DNA of 60,150 nt from an uncultured Clostridia bacterium (GCA_944391815.1 CALXUV010000016.1:1-60150); one strand, 5' to 3'; positions 1 through 8,899 are shown, numbered from the stretch's first letter. Program-made: numbers and translations. The notes: a model not told the origin generated them from the sequence alone.

Positions 1-112
1 AATTCTTTCTGTTTTCCGTACAGATGGTTACAAAATATGCACCGGGAGAACTATAATCATAATTCTTGAGCCGTATATCTTTTCTTTTCGGCAATTCTTT
101 TTCATTATCCAT
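1..112 (-). CDS. REP-associated tyrosine (IS200-like, Y1) transposase, N-terminal fragment cut by window edge
   Basis: The reverse strand from 112 reads MDNEKELPKRKDIRLKNYDY and continues SSPGAYFVTICTENRKN to the window edge. RLKNYDYSSPGAYFVTICT is the characteristic N-terminus of RAYT/IS200-like Y1 transposases; the HUH motif and catalytic Tyr would lie outside the window. ATG at 112 is preferred over ATG at 118 because AGGTG (119-123) is 6 nt from the former and abuts the latter. A TATAAT (129-134) lies just upstream. Only 37 codons are visible, so whether the gene is intact is unknown. Confidence 0.75.
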   Translation of the reverse strand, partial: MDNEKELPKRKDIRLKNYDYSSPGAYFVTICTENRKN

Positions 113-138
113 TTGCATCACCTACACCATTATAACAC

Positions 139-176
139 AAATCGGCAGAGAACTTGTTTTCTCTGCCGATTTTTTG
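139..176 (+). terminator. strong hairpin with T-run
   Basis: A perfect 14-bp stem (139-152 with 159-172) with a 6-nt loop is followed by a T-tract on the plus strand, the form of an intrinsic terminator. No plus-strand gene precedes it inside the window. It sits directly upstream of the transposase fragment, so a REP-like palindrome tied to that gene is an alternative. Confidence 0.6.
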
Positions 177-356
177 TGTCTGCCAATTCTCCGCTAAAAA
201 TGCAGAGAGAACAGGCTGTTTTTAATTATGAAATTAATTTAAAAGCCGAATAAACTTTAACTTCCGTTAACCGAAAATATCTCTTGACGCATAACATCTT
301 TCTTAATAAAAATTGACACTTAGATATTTTCATTAAGGAAATTCTGTAAAAACCGC

Positions 357-776
357 TCAGTTCTGTGCTGCTGCGTAAGCGTTTTCTATTGCCGTCATTA
401 TCTGCTGTTTCTGCTCAGCGCTGAAATTCATGAAGAACAGCGACGGGAACTTTACATAAACCGGTTCCGCTATTACCTTTGTTCCTGCGGCAGCCGCCAT
501 ATCACAGATTTCTTTTCCTGTTGTCGGTGCACAGTCGAAAACGAACATAACGTTCTGAGCTCTTGACTTGGAAAGGTCACTTACGAAATTCTTGAGTTCA
601 CTCGAAAGCTCCTTGCCTGTTTTTATGAAAGCAACAAGAAGTTTTTCATTTTCGCAGGGATAAGCGGGCGGAATTTTATCGTATTTCGAATTTTCGTATT
701 TTGCGCTTATTTCATTACAAAGAGCAGAAAGCTTTTTGTTATCAGGATAGTGAAGTATTCTCAGTCTTATTGCCAT
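357..776 (-). CDS. conserved hypothetical protein, possibly flavodoxin-like
   Basis: 139 aa. I do not recognise the family with certainty. The start at 776 is chosen because a run of G (783-789, GGGGGAG on the minus strand) is spaced 6 nt from it; the longer open frame to 806 begins upstream of that site. The middle of the protein (LLVAFIKTGKEL, then NVMFVFDCAP) has the hydrophobic-strand/helix alternation of a flavodoxin-like alpha/beta fold, and the C-terminal half ends in a helix rich in Gln and Ala. No signal peptide or membrane helix is seen, so it is probably cytosolic. It lies downstream of leuS on the same strand with a gap of about 130 bp and may be read from the same transcript. Stop is TGA. 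Confidence 0.6.
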   Translation of the reverse strand: MAIRLRILHYPDNKKLSALCNEISAKYENSKYDKIPPAYPCENEKLLVAFIKTGKELSSELKNFVSDLSKSRAQNVMFVFDCAPTTGKEICDMAAAAGTKVIAEPVYVKFPSLFFMNFSAEQKQQIMTAIENAYAAAQN

Positions 777-905
777 TTTTTTCTCCCCCGTATTCTTTTT
801 TTTCATTTTAACACATTTTATTCGAATAATAAATATCTTTTACGTTATTTTATAATTTTCGTATATCTGCACAAATAGCAGTATAATTTATGTCTATTCT
901 GACAA

Positions 906-3305
906 TCACTTAACCACTATGTTAACTATTTTTCCGGGTATATAAATTTCTTTGACAACGGTCTTTCCGGTGAAATTTCCGGCAAGCTTTTCATCGGCGA
1001 AAACTTTCTTGAATACCGAATCTTTTTCTTCATCGGGAGCAACGCACACCGTACCTCTGACCTTGCCGTTTACCTGAACTGCTATTTCCACAGTACTGTC
1101 AACTGTTTTGCTTTCGTCGTATTTCGGCCACGGTGCCAGTGCTATCATTTCCTTTTCTCCGGATTTTTCCCAGAGTTCCTCACAAAGATGCGGCGCAAAC
1201 GGACTGAGAAGTCTGAGATACACCGAATACTGCTCCTTGCTTATTTCTCCGTAATCTTCTATTTCATTGAGCAAAGTCATAAGCTGAGCGATCGCAGTAT
1301 TGAATTTAAGCTCCTCCATATCCGAGCTTACCTTTTTAACCGCCTTATGGAAATGACTGTCAAGCTTATCTTTGCAGTCATCCTTCACAAGTCCGGGAAG
1401 GTCTGCTACTCTTTCAAGGAATCTCTTGCAACCCCTGACGCTGCTTTCAGACCACGGCGCCGCAGAAGCATAGTCTCCCATAAACAGTATATACACACGC
1501 AGAACGTCCGCTCCGTACTTTTCAACGGTCTCGTTCGGGTCAACCACGTTGCCCTTCGATTTACTCATTTTTTCGCCGTCCGGACCGAGAATCAGTCCCT
1601 GAGCAGTTCTTTTGGCATACGGCTCGTCGGTGGGAACAAGTCCGAGGTCATAAAGGAATTTATGCCAGAATCTGGAATAGATCATGTGTCTTGTCACGTG
1701 TTCCATTCCGCCGTTGTACCAATCGACAGGAAGCCAGTAGTTCAGCTTTTCCGGAGAGGCAAACATCTTATCGTTTTTCGGATCCACATATCTGAGGTAA
1801 TACCAGGACGAACCTGCCCACTGAGGCATTGTATCTGTTTCCCTTTTTGCAGGGCCGCCGCATTTCGGACACTTGCAGGTTACGAACTCCTCTATTTTGG
1901 CAAGCGGACTTTCTCCTCCCTCTCCGGGCTGGAAATTACTTACCTCAGGCAAGCGGAGCGGAAGCTCCTCGTAAGGCACAGGCACCATTCCGCATTTTCC
2001 GCAGTGTACTATCGGTATCGGCTCGCCCCAGTAACGCTGACGGTTGAACGCCCAGTCCTTCATTTTGTACTGAACGCCTGCCTCACCGATTCCCTTTGAG
2101 GCAAGATATTCCGTCATCTTCTTTATCGCTACGGATTTTTCTTTTATTCCGTCAAGGAAACCGGAATTTATCATTTCGCCGCTCTCGGTGTATGCTTCCT
2201 TGCTTATATCTCCGCCTTTGATTACCTGCTTTATGTTTATTCCGAATTTGTGCGCAAAGTCATAGTCACGTTCGTCGTGTGCCGGAACAGCCATAATCGC
2301 TCCGGTGCCGTAGCCCATCATTACGTAATCGGAAATATATATCGGTATCTCTTCTCCCGAAACCGGATTTATAGCCGTAAAGCCTTCGATTTTAACACCC
2401 GTTTTGTCTTTTACAAGCTGCGTTCTTTCAAATTCCGTTTTCTTTGAGCATTCTTCACGGTATTTGGAAATGAGGTCAAAATTCTTTATTTTATCGGCAT
2501 ATTTGTCTATCATGGGATGTTCCGGAGCCATTACCATAAATGTAACCCCGAACAGCGTATCCGGTCTTGTCGTGTAAATTCTTAACTTTTCACCGCATTC
2601 CTTTATCTCAAAGTCGACAAAGGCTCCGGTTGACTTACCTATCCAGTTGACCTGCTGCATTTTTATGTTGGGAAGATAGTCTACCTCATCAAGACCGCTA
2701 AGCAGTCTGTCGGCATACTTTGTTATTCTCAGATACCATACGTCCTTTGACTTCTGAACGATATCGCTTTTGCATATATCACACTTACCGCCCTGTGAAT
2801 CCTCGTTTGAAAGCACTACCTTACAGCTCGGGCAGTAGTTTACCAGTGCCGTGTCCCTGAAAACAAGTCCTTTCTCAAACATTTTCAGGAATATCCACTG
2901 AGTCCATTTATAATAGTTTTCGTCGGTCGTGTCAATTACCCTTGACCAGTCAAAGGAAAATCCGACTTTTTTGAGCTGTTCACTGAAATGTTCTATATTT
3001 TTGTCGGTGACCTGTCTTGGATGCGTACCGGTTTTTATTGCATAGTTTTCAGTCGGAAGTCCGAATGCATCAAATCCTATCGGGAAAAGGACGTTATAGC
3101 CCTGCATTCTTCTTTTCCGGCTTATTACTTCAAGACCGGAGTACGCTTTTATATGTCCGACATGCATTCCCGCACCGGACGGATAGGGAAACTCTATAAG
3201 TCCGTAGAATTTCGGCTTTTCAAAATCGTCTTTTGCCTCAAAAACCTTTGACTCCTGCCATTTTTTCTGCCACTTGGACTCGATTTCAGAAAAATCGTAT
3301 TTCAT
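906..3305 (-). CDS. leuS: leucyl-tRNA synthetase
   Basis: 799 aa, normal length for bacterial LeuRS. It charges tRNA-Leu with leucine in the cytosol. The class I HIGH box is HVGH (48-51) inside PYPSGAGMHVGH, and KMSKS is at 579-583. Between them lie the editing domain (TTRPDTLFG, with GTGAIMAVPAHDERD) and Cys pairs of the zinc module (NYCPSCK, CDICK). The C-terminal anticodon and tRNA-binding region ends in VQVNGKVRG. Start 3305 was chosen over the longer frame (3338) because GGAGG (3314-3318) sits 8 nt before it. A 6-bp hairpin (3321-3335) lies just upstream of this Shine-Dalgarno. I looked for a T-box leader and did not find a convincing one. Confidence 0.98.
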   Translation of the reverse strand: MKYDFSEIESKWQKKWQESKVFEAKDDFEKPKFYGLIEFPYPSGAGMHVGHIKAYSGLEVISRKRRMQGYNVLFPIGFDAFGLPTENYAIKTGTHPRQVTDKNIEHFSEQLKKVGFSFDWSRVIDTTDENYYKWTQWIFLKMFEKGLVFRDTALVNYCPSCKVVLSNEDSQGGKCDICKSDIVQKSKDVWYLRITKYADRLLSGLDEVDYLPNIKMQQVNWIGKSTGAFVDFEIKECGEKLRIYTTRPDTLFGVTFMVMAPEHPMIDKYADKIKNFDLISKYREECSKKTEFERTQLVKDKTGVKIEGFTAINPVSGEEIPIYISDYVMMGYGTGAIMAVPAHDERDYDFAHKFGINIKQVIKGGDISKEAYTESGEMINSGFLDGIKEKSVAIKKMTEYLASKGIGEAGVQYKMKDWAFNRQRYWGEPIPIVHCGKCGMVPVPYEELPLRLPEVSNFQPGEGGESPLAKIEEFVTCKCPKCGGPAKRETDTMPQWAGSSWYYLRYVDPKNDKMFASPEKLNYWLPVDWYNGGMEHVTRHMIYSRFWHKFLYDLGLVPTDEPYAKRTAQGLILGPDGEKMSKSKGNVVDPNETVEKYGADVLRVYILFMGDYASAAPWSESSVRGCKRFLERVADLPGLVKDDCKDKLDSHFHKAVKKVSSDMEELKFNTAIAQLMTLLNEIEDYGEISKEQYSVYLRLLSPFAPHLCEELWEKSGEKEMIALAPWPKYDESKTVDSTVEIAVQVNGKVRGTVCVAPDEEKDSVFKKVFADEKLAGNFTGKTVVKEIYIPGKIVNIVVK

Positions 3306-3818
3306 TATGTTATCCTCCATACCGCAAAATGCGGTCAAAATATACTGTTCCTGTTCTTTTTCAGCCGGTTGTCGCCACAGAAGAAATTAATTATCTTTAC
3401 CGTAGCTTTTTGCATCGGGTACTTTCAAACCCGTACGCAAACGGAAAACCCGAAAAAAACAAACTTCTCACGGCATAAATTACAGAAAATCGTCCATTCA
3501 AACCGTTCTGTGTAAATATCCGACACGATTGCATGGCGTTTTTCAAAAACACTAAGCTGTTACGCTTAAAATTGCCGCTTCGGAAATTTTATATGAAAAC
3601 CCGCGAAAATCACGCTACTTTTTATTTTATCATATAATTATGAACAAGTTGTTAAACCAAACCTTCTGTCCGGAACTTTTAGTTAGTTTTTTCTGCATAT
3701 ACTGAAATAGTGTCGCTATATTTACATTTAATTTACAAAATCGGGTTACCTATGTTACCTTAATATATTATAATACTGTTAATAGTTTATTACCAATATT
3801 TTTTACAAGGAGGACTGT
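3306..3818. other. divergent intergenic region, leuS / plsC
   Basis: About 510 bp with no credible ORF. It carries a small ACCGCA-TGCGGT hairpin (3321-3335) next to the leuS ribosome binding site. On the plus strand a plausible plsC promoter is TTACCT (3746-3751), 17 bp, TATAAT (3769-3774), set in a direct repeat of GTTACC. Long leaders upstream of aminoacyl-tRNA synthetase genes in Firmicutes often hold a T-box, but the conserved TGGNACCGCG block is not visible. Confidence 0.5.
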
Positions 3819-4511
3819 ATGGCTGTTTTGAAGAAAATTGCAGACTTTTTCAACTATTTACTCGGTTATGCAGTCAGGTTTCTTGCGGTAATTGCCGTGC
3901 TTCTTATTTACAGACCGAAAACGGTTTACGTAAATAAAAAAGTACAGGGCAAAAAGATAAAAAGACCGACCGTCATCGTTTCAAACCATATCTACTTTAT
4001 TGACGGAGCGGTCATTGGCACCGTGTTCAGACACAACCGGATTTATACAATTGCCGCAAAGGAGCTCTACCGTAAAAAAATCCTTTCCTGGCTTCTTAAC
4101 AGAACCAGATGTATTCCGATAGACCGTTCTGTTCATTCCGCAAGCTGGCTTGAAAAGTCGGTGAACGTTCTTAAAAAAGGATACTCTCTCGCTGTCTTCC
4201 CGGAGGGCATTTCTTCCCACAACGGAGTGATGCGTAAATTCAGACCCGGATATCTGAAAATTGCTCTTGAATCAGGAGCTGATATACTTCTCGTTTGTCA
4301 GGACGGGCTTTACAAACCGTTCGGACCCAGACAGTGGATGCTTGTCGATACGCCATTCAGTGTACAGGTGCCGGAAGGCGGAGTTACTCCGGAATATTTA
4401 CAGGCGCTCAACGAGAAAATTTATGCAAGAATGCAGCTTCTCCAGCAAAAGCTGAAATCGGTGCGCTATGGAGAATCTGACGATGAAAGTCAGGCTCCGT
4501 CAGCAAAGTAA
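3819..4511 (+). CDS. 1-acyl-sn-glycerol-3-phosphate acyltransferase (PlsC-like)
   Basis: 230 aa. It transfers an acyl chain to lysophosphatidate in membrane phospholipid synthesis. Family hallmarks are the H-x4-D catalytic motif (H57, D62 in NHIYFID) and the FPEG substrate-binding motif (127-130). An N-terminal hydrophobic stretch (about 15-31) would tether it to the inner face of the membrane. The start has AAGGAGG 5-6 nt upstream. It stands alone, divergent from leuS; the sequence after it is a repeat array rather than a gene. The exact acyl acceptor is inferred from family only. Confidence 0.88.
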   Translation: MAVLKKIADFFNYLLGYAVRFLAVIAVLLIYRPKTVYVNKKVQGKKIKRPTVIVSNHIYFIDGAVIGTVFRHNRIYTIAAKELYRKKILSWLLNRTRCIPIDRSVHSASWLEKSVNVLKKGYSLAVFPEGISSHNGVMRKFRPGYLKIALESGADILLVCQDGLYKPFGPRQWMLVDTPFSVQVPEGGVTPEYLQALNEKIYARMQLLQQKLKSVRYGESDDESQAPSAK

Positions 4512-4925
4512 CCATTATACAAGTATACGGATTTCGGTTCATTCAATATAAACATTGAATTCTGCCATTTTAAATCCTATTGTTTTCGTCACGTTTATGC
4601 GGTTGTCCCGCACTGTTTGCCACTGTTGCGCTTTTTCAAGATTGAATTTTTTTTACGATGCGCTGTTTTTCACGATTGTGTTATTTTTTTACGATTGCGC
4701 TTTTTTTACTTTGAGTTATCATCATTACGTTGTTTTTTACGATTGAGCTTTTTTTCACTATTGAGTTATCAAGATTGCTTTGTTTTTTGCGATTGTACTT
4801 TTTTCACTATTGAGTTATCTCATTACGTTGTTTTCCGTCGTTACTTATACCGGTATCGTTGCTACTCATTCATTTTTTCATGTGCCGAAGTTTTTCCTTA
4901 ATATCCTGAAAAAGGAGGGATTACC
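4512..4925. other. AT-rich intergenic region with repeats
   Basis: T-rich on the plus strand, carrying the roughly 50-bp degenerate tandem repeat described separately. ORFs that can be opened here are made of repeat sequence and have no ribosome binding site. At its right end AAGGAGG precedes the small TTG-start gene. Confidence 0.6.
4640..4830. repeat. about 50-bp degenerate tandem repeat, 3-4 copies
   Basis: The block TTGAGTTATC recurs at 4711, 4761 and about 4810, each preceded by CACTA or TACT and a T-run and followed by ATTACGTTG or AGATTGCTTTG. ACGATTG recurs between them. The period is 49-50 bp and copies diverge by substitutions and T-run length. The leftmost copy is poor. Confidence 0.7.
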
Positions 4926-5081
4926 TTGAACAGATTTTATTTTTTCCTTGGAATTTTGTTTTCAGTTTTATGCGTTTGCGGTCTTGTCGTCTCGGTAATT
5001 TTGAAAAGCACTGCTTCAACGGGATTTACAGTTGTATGTGCGGTACTGGCAATAGGTTTTATAAGAGAAAGCAAAAAATAA
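4926..5081 (+). CDS. small hydrophobic protein, TTG start (51 aa)
   Basis: A strong AAGGAGGGA lies 5 nt before a TTG codon at 4926 that opens a 51-codon frame ending in TAA. The product is two hydrophobic helices (roughly residues 4-26 and 33-46, with Gly and Ser) separated by a short LKSTAST loop and ending in the charged tail RESKK. It looks like a hairpin-type small membrane protein. No family is recognised. The gene is embedded between two tandem-repeat arrays and lacks an obvious promoter. The ribosome binding site is the main argument for its being real. Confidence 0.5.
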   Translation: MNRFYFFLGILFSVLCVCGLVVSVILKSTASTGFTVVCAVLAIGFIRESKK

Positions 5082-5452
5082 AAATCAAATTAACCGACAG
5101 CTGCAGGCGTTTTAAGAACCTGCCGTATTATTTTTTTACCTGCCGTATTGTTTTGACACACCGTATTATTTTTTTGACATGCCCTATTATTTTTGACATG
5201 CCCTATTTTTTTGACACGCCATATTATTTTTGACAAAGTAGTATTATTTTTGACACACCATATTATTTTTGACAATGACTTATTATTGTTGACACTCGCA
5301 AAATCTGAAACCAAGCTCAAAATTATCGATAGATCAACCGACTTAAGGCGTACTGTTTACCATGAAAAAAGCAGTATAAAATACAATAAACTATCATTTG
5401 ACATGGAATTTCCCGAAATTTACGGGGCTTAAAATACCGTAAAGGAGAAAAA
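5082..5452. other. intergenic region dominated by a 19-bp repeat array
   Basis: Holds the TTGACA array (5119-5296), then about 150 bp of unique AT-rich sequence. An isolated TTGACA (near 5398) upstream of the methyltransferase lacks a -10 at normal spacing. Confidence 0.6.
5119..5296. repeat. 18-21 bp tandem array, about nine units ending in TTGACA
   Basis: Units have the form TGCCGTATTATTTTTTTGACA, with variants such as CACCATATTATTTTTGACA and TGCCCTATTATTTTTGACA. Nearly every unit ends in TTGACA. Unit length varies between 18 and 21 bp through T-run changes. Nothing encoded is apparent. Confidence 0.85.
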
Positions 5453-6202
5453 ATGAAATATCAGGATATAAATGCCAGAACAATAGATTCGTGGTGTCTT
5501 GAAGGCTGGGAATGGGGAAAGCCTATTTCGCACGAACAGTATTTAAAAGCTCTGAACGGACATTTTGAAGTATATCTTACTCCCACAAAACCGGTTCCCT
5601 TGAAATGGTTCGGAGAACTCAAAGGCAGAAAAGTTCTCGGTCTGGCGAGCGGCGGAGGACAGCAATTACCGGTATTTTCCGCTTTCGGAGCATTTTGCAC
5701 CCTGCTCGACTATTCCGAAGTTCAGTGTAAAACAGAAAAGTCTGTTGCCGAAAGAGAAAATTACGAGATTAACATCATCCGCGGTGATATGACTGAAAGA
5801 TTTCCTTTTGAAAATGAAAGTTTTGATATAATATTTCACCCTGTTTCAAACTGCTACGTAAAAGAAACAGATCCTGTTTTCAAAGAATGCTTCCGGGTTT
5901 TAAAAAAGGGCGGCATTCTGCTTTCAGGACTTGACAACGGAATGAATTTCATCTTTGACGAGTCCGAATCCACGGTAAAATACAGTCTTCCCTTTGATCC
6001 TCTGAAAGACAAAACTCTTTACCGTGAAATGATCGAAAAAAACGAGGGAGTACAGTTTTCACACACCCTTGAGGATCAGATCGGCGGTCAGCTGAGAGCC
6101 GGTTTTATTCTTACCGACCTTTATGAGGACACAAACGGCACCGGAAATCTCCATAATCACGGTATTCCTTCTTTTATAGCTACCCGTTCGATAAAACCCT
6201 GA
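5453..6202 (+). CDS. class I SAM-dependent methyltransferase
   Basis: 249 aa. The Rossmann motif I is VLGLASGGG (61-69), followed by an acidic strand end (D86 in TLLDYS) that would bind the SAM ribose. GDM (111-113) and FDIIFHPVSNCY form motifs for adenine binding and catalysis, and VLKKGGILLSGL is the usual motif after the beta-4 helix. This matches the Methyltransf_11/25 type that acts on small molecules or tRNA; the substrate cannot be read. AAAGGAG is placed 6 nt before the ATG. It is a lone gene after the repeat arrays. Stop is TGA. Confidence 0.85.
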   Translation: MKYQDINARTIDSWCLEGWEWGKPISHEQYLKALNGHFEVYLTPTKPVPLKWFGELKGRKVLGLASGGGQQLPVFSAFGAFCTLLDYSEVQCKTEKSVAERENYEINIIRGDMTERFPFENESFDIIFHPVSNCYVKETDPVFKECFRVLKKGGILLSGLDNGMNFIFDESESTVKYSLPFDPLKDKTLYREMIEKNEGVQFSHTLEDQIGGQLRAGFILTDLYEDTNGTGNLHNHGIPSFIATRSIKP

Positions 6203-6774
6203 AAACGGATTTCTCCCGTTTTCCCACTTATTCCGTATTAGCCGCATACTTTTGAGGATAAGACCGGATCTCATGCCGGTTTCCGGAATATTTTTTCTAT
6301 ATTAAGTTATTGAAAAAATTCCTTCAGTCAGTTCATTAACTCAGAGAATTTATTCGCCTTTTAAAGCCATGAAAACTATTGTAAAAAATTACGGTTTTTC
6401 AAAGCTGATAAAGGTTTTTGATTTTGTGCCACTTCGTTAGCTTTACCGCTTATCCGCCAACCGAAAACCACGGAACTGACAGATATTTTATGACAACTTT
6501 ACAGCCGACCGCTTAACCCAAAATCCAAATTTTCAGATTACAAAGTTACAAACTGATCTTTCTATTAATATTTTACTATACATTTTTAACCTGAATAAAA
6601 GCTATCCGGTTTAAAGCGGATAGCTTTTGTTTTAAATTAAAGGTAAATTTCTCTTTCGACGAAACCCGTAACCCGATATTTTCCAGATCGCGTTCAAAGC
6701 TGATTGTTTTTCAGCTTTCAAAACCGGTAACACGTGTTTTTTCAGAAATTCAAAATTTCCGGAATAAACATGAG
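6203..6774. other. convergent intergenic region
   Basis: About 570 bp between the 3' ends of the methyltransferase and lnt. Only the bidirectional terminator at 6597-6633 stands out. A weaker GAAAACGG/CCGTTTTC hairpin lies just after the methyltransferase stop. Confidence 0.5.
6597..6633 (+). terminator. bidirectional intrinsic terminator
   Basis: A 12-bp perfect stem AAAAGCTATCCG (6597-6608) / CGGATAGCTTTT (6617-6628) with an 8-nt loop is followed by GTTTT on the plus strand; the minus strand also ends in Ts. It lies between convergent genes. Confidence 0.85.
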
Positions 6775-8724
6775 TTATTCAGTCCCAGCCGAAGTTGTAT
6801 TTTTATCTTCCCTACGTTTTTCCGACTTCAGTTTCATAACCGCCTTGTAGACAAATACCGCTGTCAAAAAAGTAATGCAAAGATATGGAAATATATTTCC
6901 GACATAACTGTAAAGTGTGCGGTCTCCTCTTGCTGTTATATCAGCTGCGGCATATCCGGTTTCAAGCGCCGGAATTGTGGTTATTTTGTTTCCGCACGGA
7001 TCGATTATCGAAGAAATTCCGGTATTTGCCGCACGCAGAACATACCTTCCCGTCTCGATGGCTCTTAAACGTGCGTGATTACAATGCTGTGTAAGCGCCG
7101 CACTGTCGGAAAACCATGAATCGTTTGTGGAAATCATCAGAATCTCCGCCCCGTCTCTTACTGCGTCAAGAGCCAACGTTTCATATATGGAGTCAAAGCA
7201 TATCAGACTTGCTGATTTTATTCCGTCAAATTCAAAAACATTACTGTCAGTACCCGGGGTCAGATCATCGGAAAGCATGCTAAGCGAATCGAGCATCGGA
7301 AGCAGGGTAAACACAATTTCACGCATCGGAACATATTCTCCGAAAGGTACCAGGTGACGCTTGCAGTAAATATTATCTGAAATACTTCCATCCGGAGAAA
7401 ACATAAACATTGCGTTATATTCCCGGCTTATTCCTTCGCTGTCTCTCTGAAGGTCGAATGCCCCTACAAACATATATATGCCGAGTTCCTCGGCGAGTGA
7501 AGAAAGCCTGTCAACAGCTTGGGGATAATAACGTATTTTTATCGGTATCGCCGTTTCCGGCCAGACTACAATTTCCGCTCCGGTCTCCTCCACACACTTA
7601 AGTGTAAGCTCCTCATACCTTTGGAGGCACAGTTCCACCGAACCCGATCCCCATTTTTCATTTGAAGATATATTTCCCTGAATTACCGCCGCTTTCAGTT
7701 GAGTGTCTTCTGTTTCGTTTTCAATTACCGCCATCCTTACCGTGCCGTAAATTAAATTCAGAGAAAAAACACAAAGCGCCGCGACGGCAAATAACGCTGT
7801 TTTTTTGTTTTTCAAGGCTTCGAATATCTTTAAAGACTCATTCTTGAACGCTGACTTAAGTTTCAGTCCGGCTTTATCGTCAGCACCGACACCGTTATTT
7901 AATTCGGTATTTGTTCTGTTTTCGGAATTTAACTCATTATCATTTCTCCCGCCCGGACTTGACTCAGAATGAAAGCCGATTTCAAAATCTATCTCATTGT
8001 CAATCCCGTTACCGGAAACTGATGATGTGTGCGCCCTGATTTCAGAATTTTTCTCGCTATCCGCACTGGTATCAGAATTTGTACCGATTGTCTGACCTGT
8101 GCTATCCGTCGCCGGATTTTCATTAAAATTCCGGGTGAGGTTTATTTTATTCATTGCATATATAGCTGCACACGCTATCAGTACATTTATAAACACAATG
8201 AGTCCGCTCGTAAACAGGCTTCCGAAAAGAGACGCATTCTGCAAAAGTGCAGGAGATTCCGCCTGAGTGAGCGCAAGACGTGCCCACGGTACACCTCTCC
8301 AGAACAGCGTTTGCTGCCATTCAAATACCACCCACAGCAGCATAAAAACAAGTCCGCTTTTCAGCGGTTTTGTTACACTTGGACGGGCTAAGTAAAAAAA
8401 CAGCGTCACAAATCCAAACTCAAATGCCTGTAAAGCGGAAAGCCCGAACCAGCAAAACAGCAGCAGAGCCGCCGCCTGAGCCTTTCCGATTCCCGCAAAC
8501 TCCATCGGATAGACCGCCATAAACCACATAAATACGGTTCCGAAATACCCGAGCCCGAAAACAAAACCTTGCAGGTATGCCACTCTCTTCTTTTTTATAC
8601 GCATGTCTGCAAGTATAAGCAATATGATTACCACCGCCAGGCTTACATATGAAAGAATGTAAAGCTTTCTGAATACATACGGCAGTGCGGTAATTATTCC
8701 CATCAAAAACAGTTTCAGTAACAT
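6775..8724 (-). CDS. lnt: apolipoprotein N-acyltransferase (Lnt) with low-complexity insert
   Basis: 649 aa; typical Lnt is about 500-550 aa. Lnt N-acylates the lipidated Cys of lipoproteins at the outer face of the membrane. The carbon-nitrogen-hydrolase triad is present: Glu390 (WPETAIP), Lys455 (YCKRHLVPFGEY) and Cys509 (LICFDS). N-terminal membrane helices span about 1-190 and a last one about 608-630. Between the fifth or sixth helix and the catalytic domain is an inserted stretch (about 195-300) rich in Asn, Ser, Glu and Thr, absent from ordinary Lnt. Start 8724 is chosen for GAGGGTG 6 nt upstream; the frame opens further to 8751 but that precedes the ribosome binding site. Lnt is classically Gram-negative; homologues exist in some Clostridia. 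At least three lipoproteins are encoded in this window. Stop TAA. Confidence 0.9.
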   Translation of the reverse strand: MLLKLFLMGIITALPYVFRKLYILSYVSLAVVIILLILADMRIKKKRVAYLQGFVFGLGYFGTVFMWFMAVYPMEFAGIGKAQAAALLLFCWFGLSALQAFEFGFVTLFFYLARPSVTKPLKSGLVFMLLWVVFEWQQTLFWRGVPWARLALTQAESPALLQNASLFGSLFTSGLIVFINVLIACAAIYAMNKINLTRNFNENPATDSTGQTIGTNSDTSADSEKNSEIRAHTSSVSGNGIDNEIDFEIGFHSESSPGGRNDNELNSENRTNTELNNGVGADDKAGLKLKSAFKNESLKIFEALKNKKTALFAVAALCVFSLNLIYGTVRMAVIENETEDTQLKAAVIQGNISSNEKWGSGSVELCLQRYEELTLKCVEETGAEIVVWPETAIPIKIRYYPQAVDRLSSLAEELGIYMFVGAFDLQRDSEGISREYNAMFMFSPDGSISDNIYCKRHLVPFGEYVPMREIVFTLLPMLDSLSMLSDDLTPGTDSNVFEFDGIKSASLICFDSIYETLALDAVRDGAEILMISTNDSWFSDSAALTQHCNHARLRAIETGRYVLRAANTGISSIIDPCGNKITTIPALETGYAAADITARGDRTLYSYVGNIFPYLCITFLTAVFVYKAVMKLKSEKRREDKNTTSAGTE

Positions 8725-8753
8725 TTTCGCACCCTCAGCCAGATTATACATTC

Positions 8754-8782
8754 ATTATATCACTGCTTTCCTGCCATTTAAA
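8754..8782 (-). promoter_or_regulatory. lnt sigma-A-type promoter
   Basis: On the minus strand TTTAAA (8777-8782), 17 bp, TATAAT (8754-8759), about 30 bp before the lnt start. Confidence 0.6.
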
Positions 8783-8899
8783 CATTTTTTTATGAATTTT
8801 GCCGTTGACGGTCATAAATATTTTATTTACAAAAATTTTATCAAATAACCAAGGTTATATGATAAAATACACCTATGTAAAAGCAAAGGAGGTAATTAG

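Noticed and set aside
1188-2099. 303-aa ORF antisense to leuS
   Set aside because: It lies wholly within the well-supported leuS gene on the opposite strand, with no homology that I recognise and a composition typical of a shadow frame.
3306-3640. T-box riboswitch upstream of leuS
   Set aside because: The leader is long enough, and GTGGCGACAACCGGC is faintly reminiscent, but the conserved TGGNACCGCG antiterminator and a terminator hairpin with T-run are not visible.
4555-4901. ORFs rich in Phe and Leu over the 50-bp array
   Set aside because: They consist of translated T-rich repeats, have no ribosome binding site and overlap each other in different frames.
5119-5296. CRISPR array or stacked promoters
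   Set aside because: Units are contiguous with no spacers, and TTGACA is not followed by a -10 at 16-18 bp.
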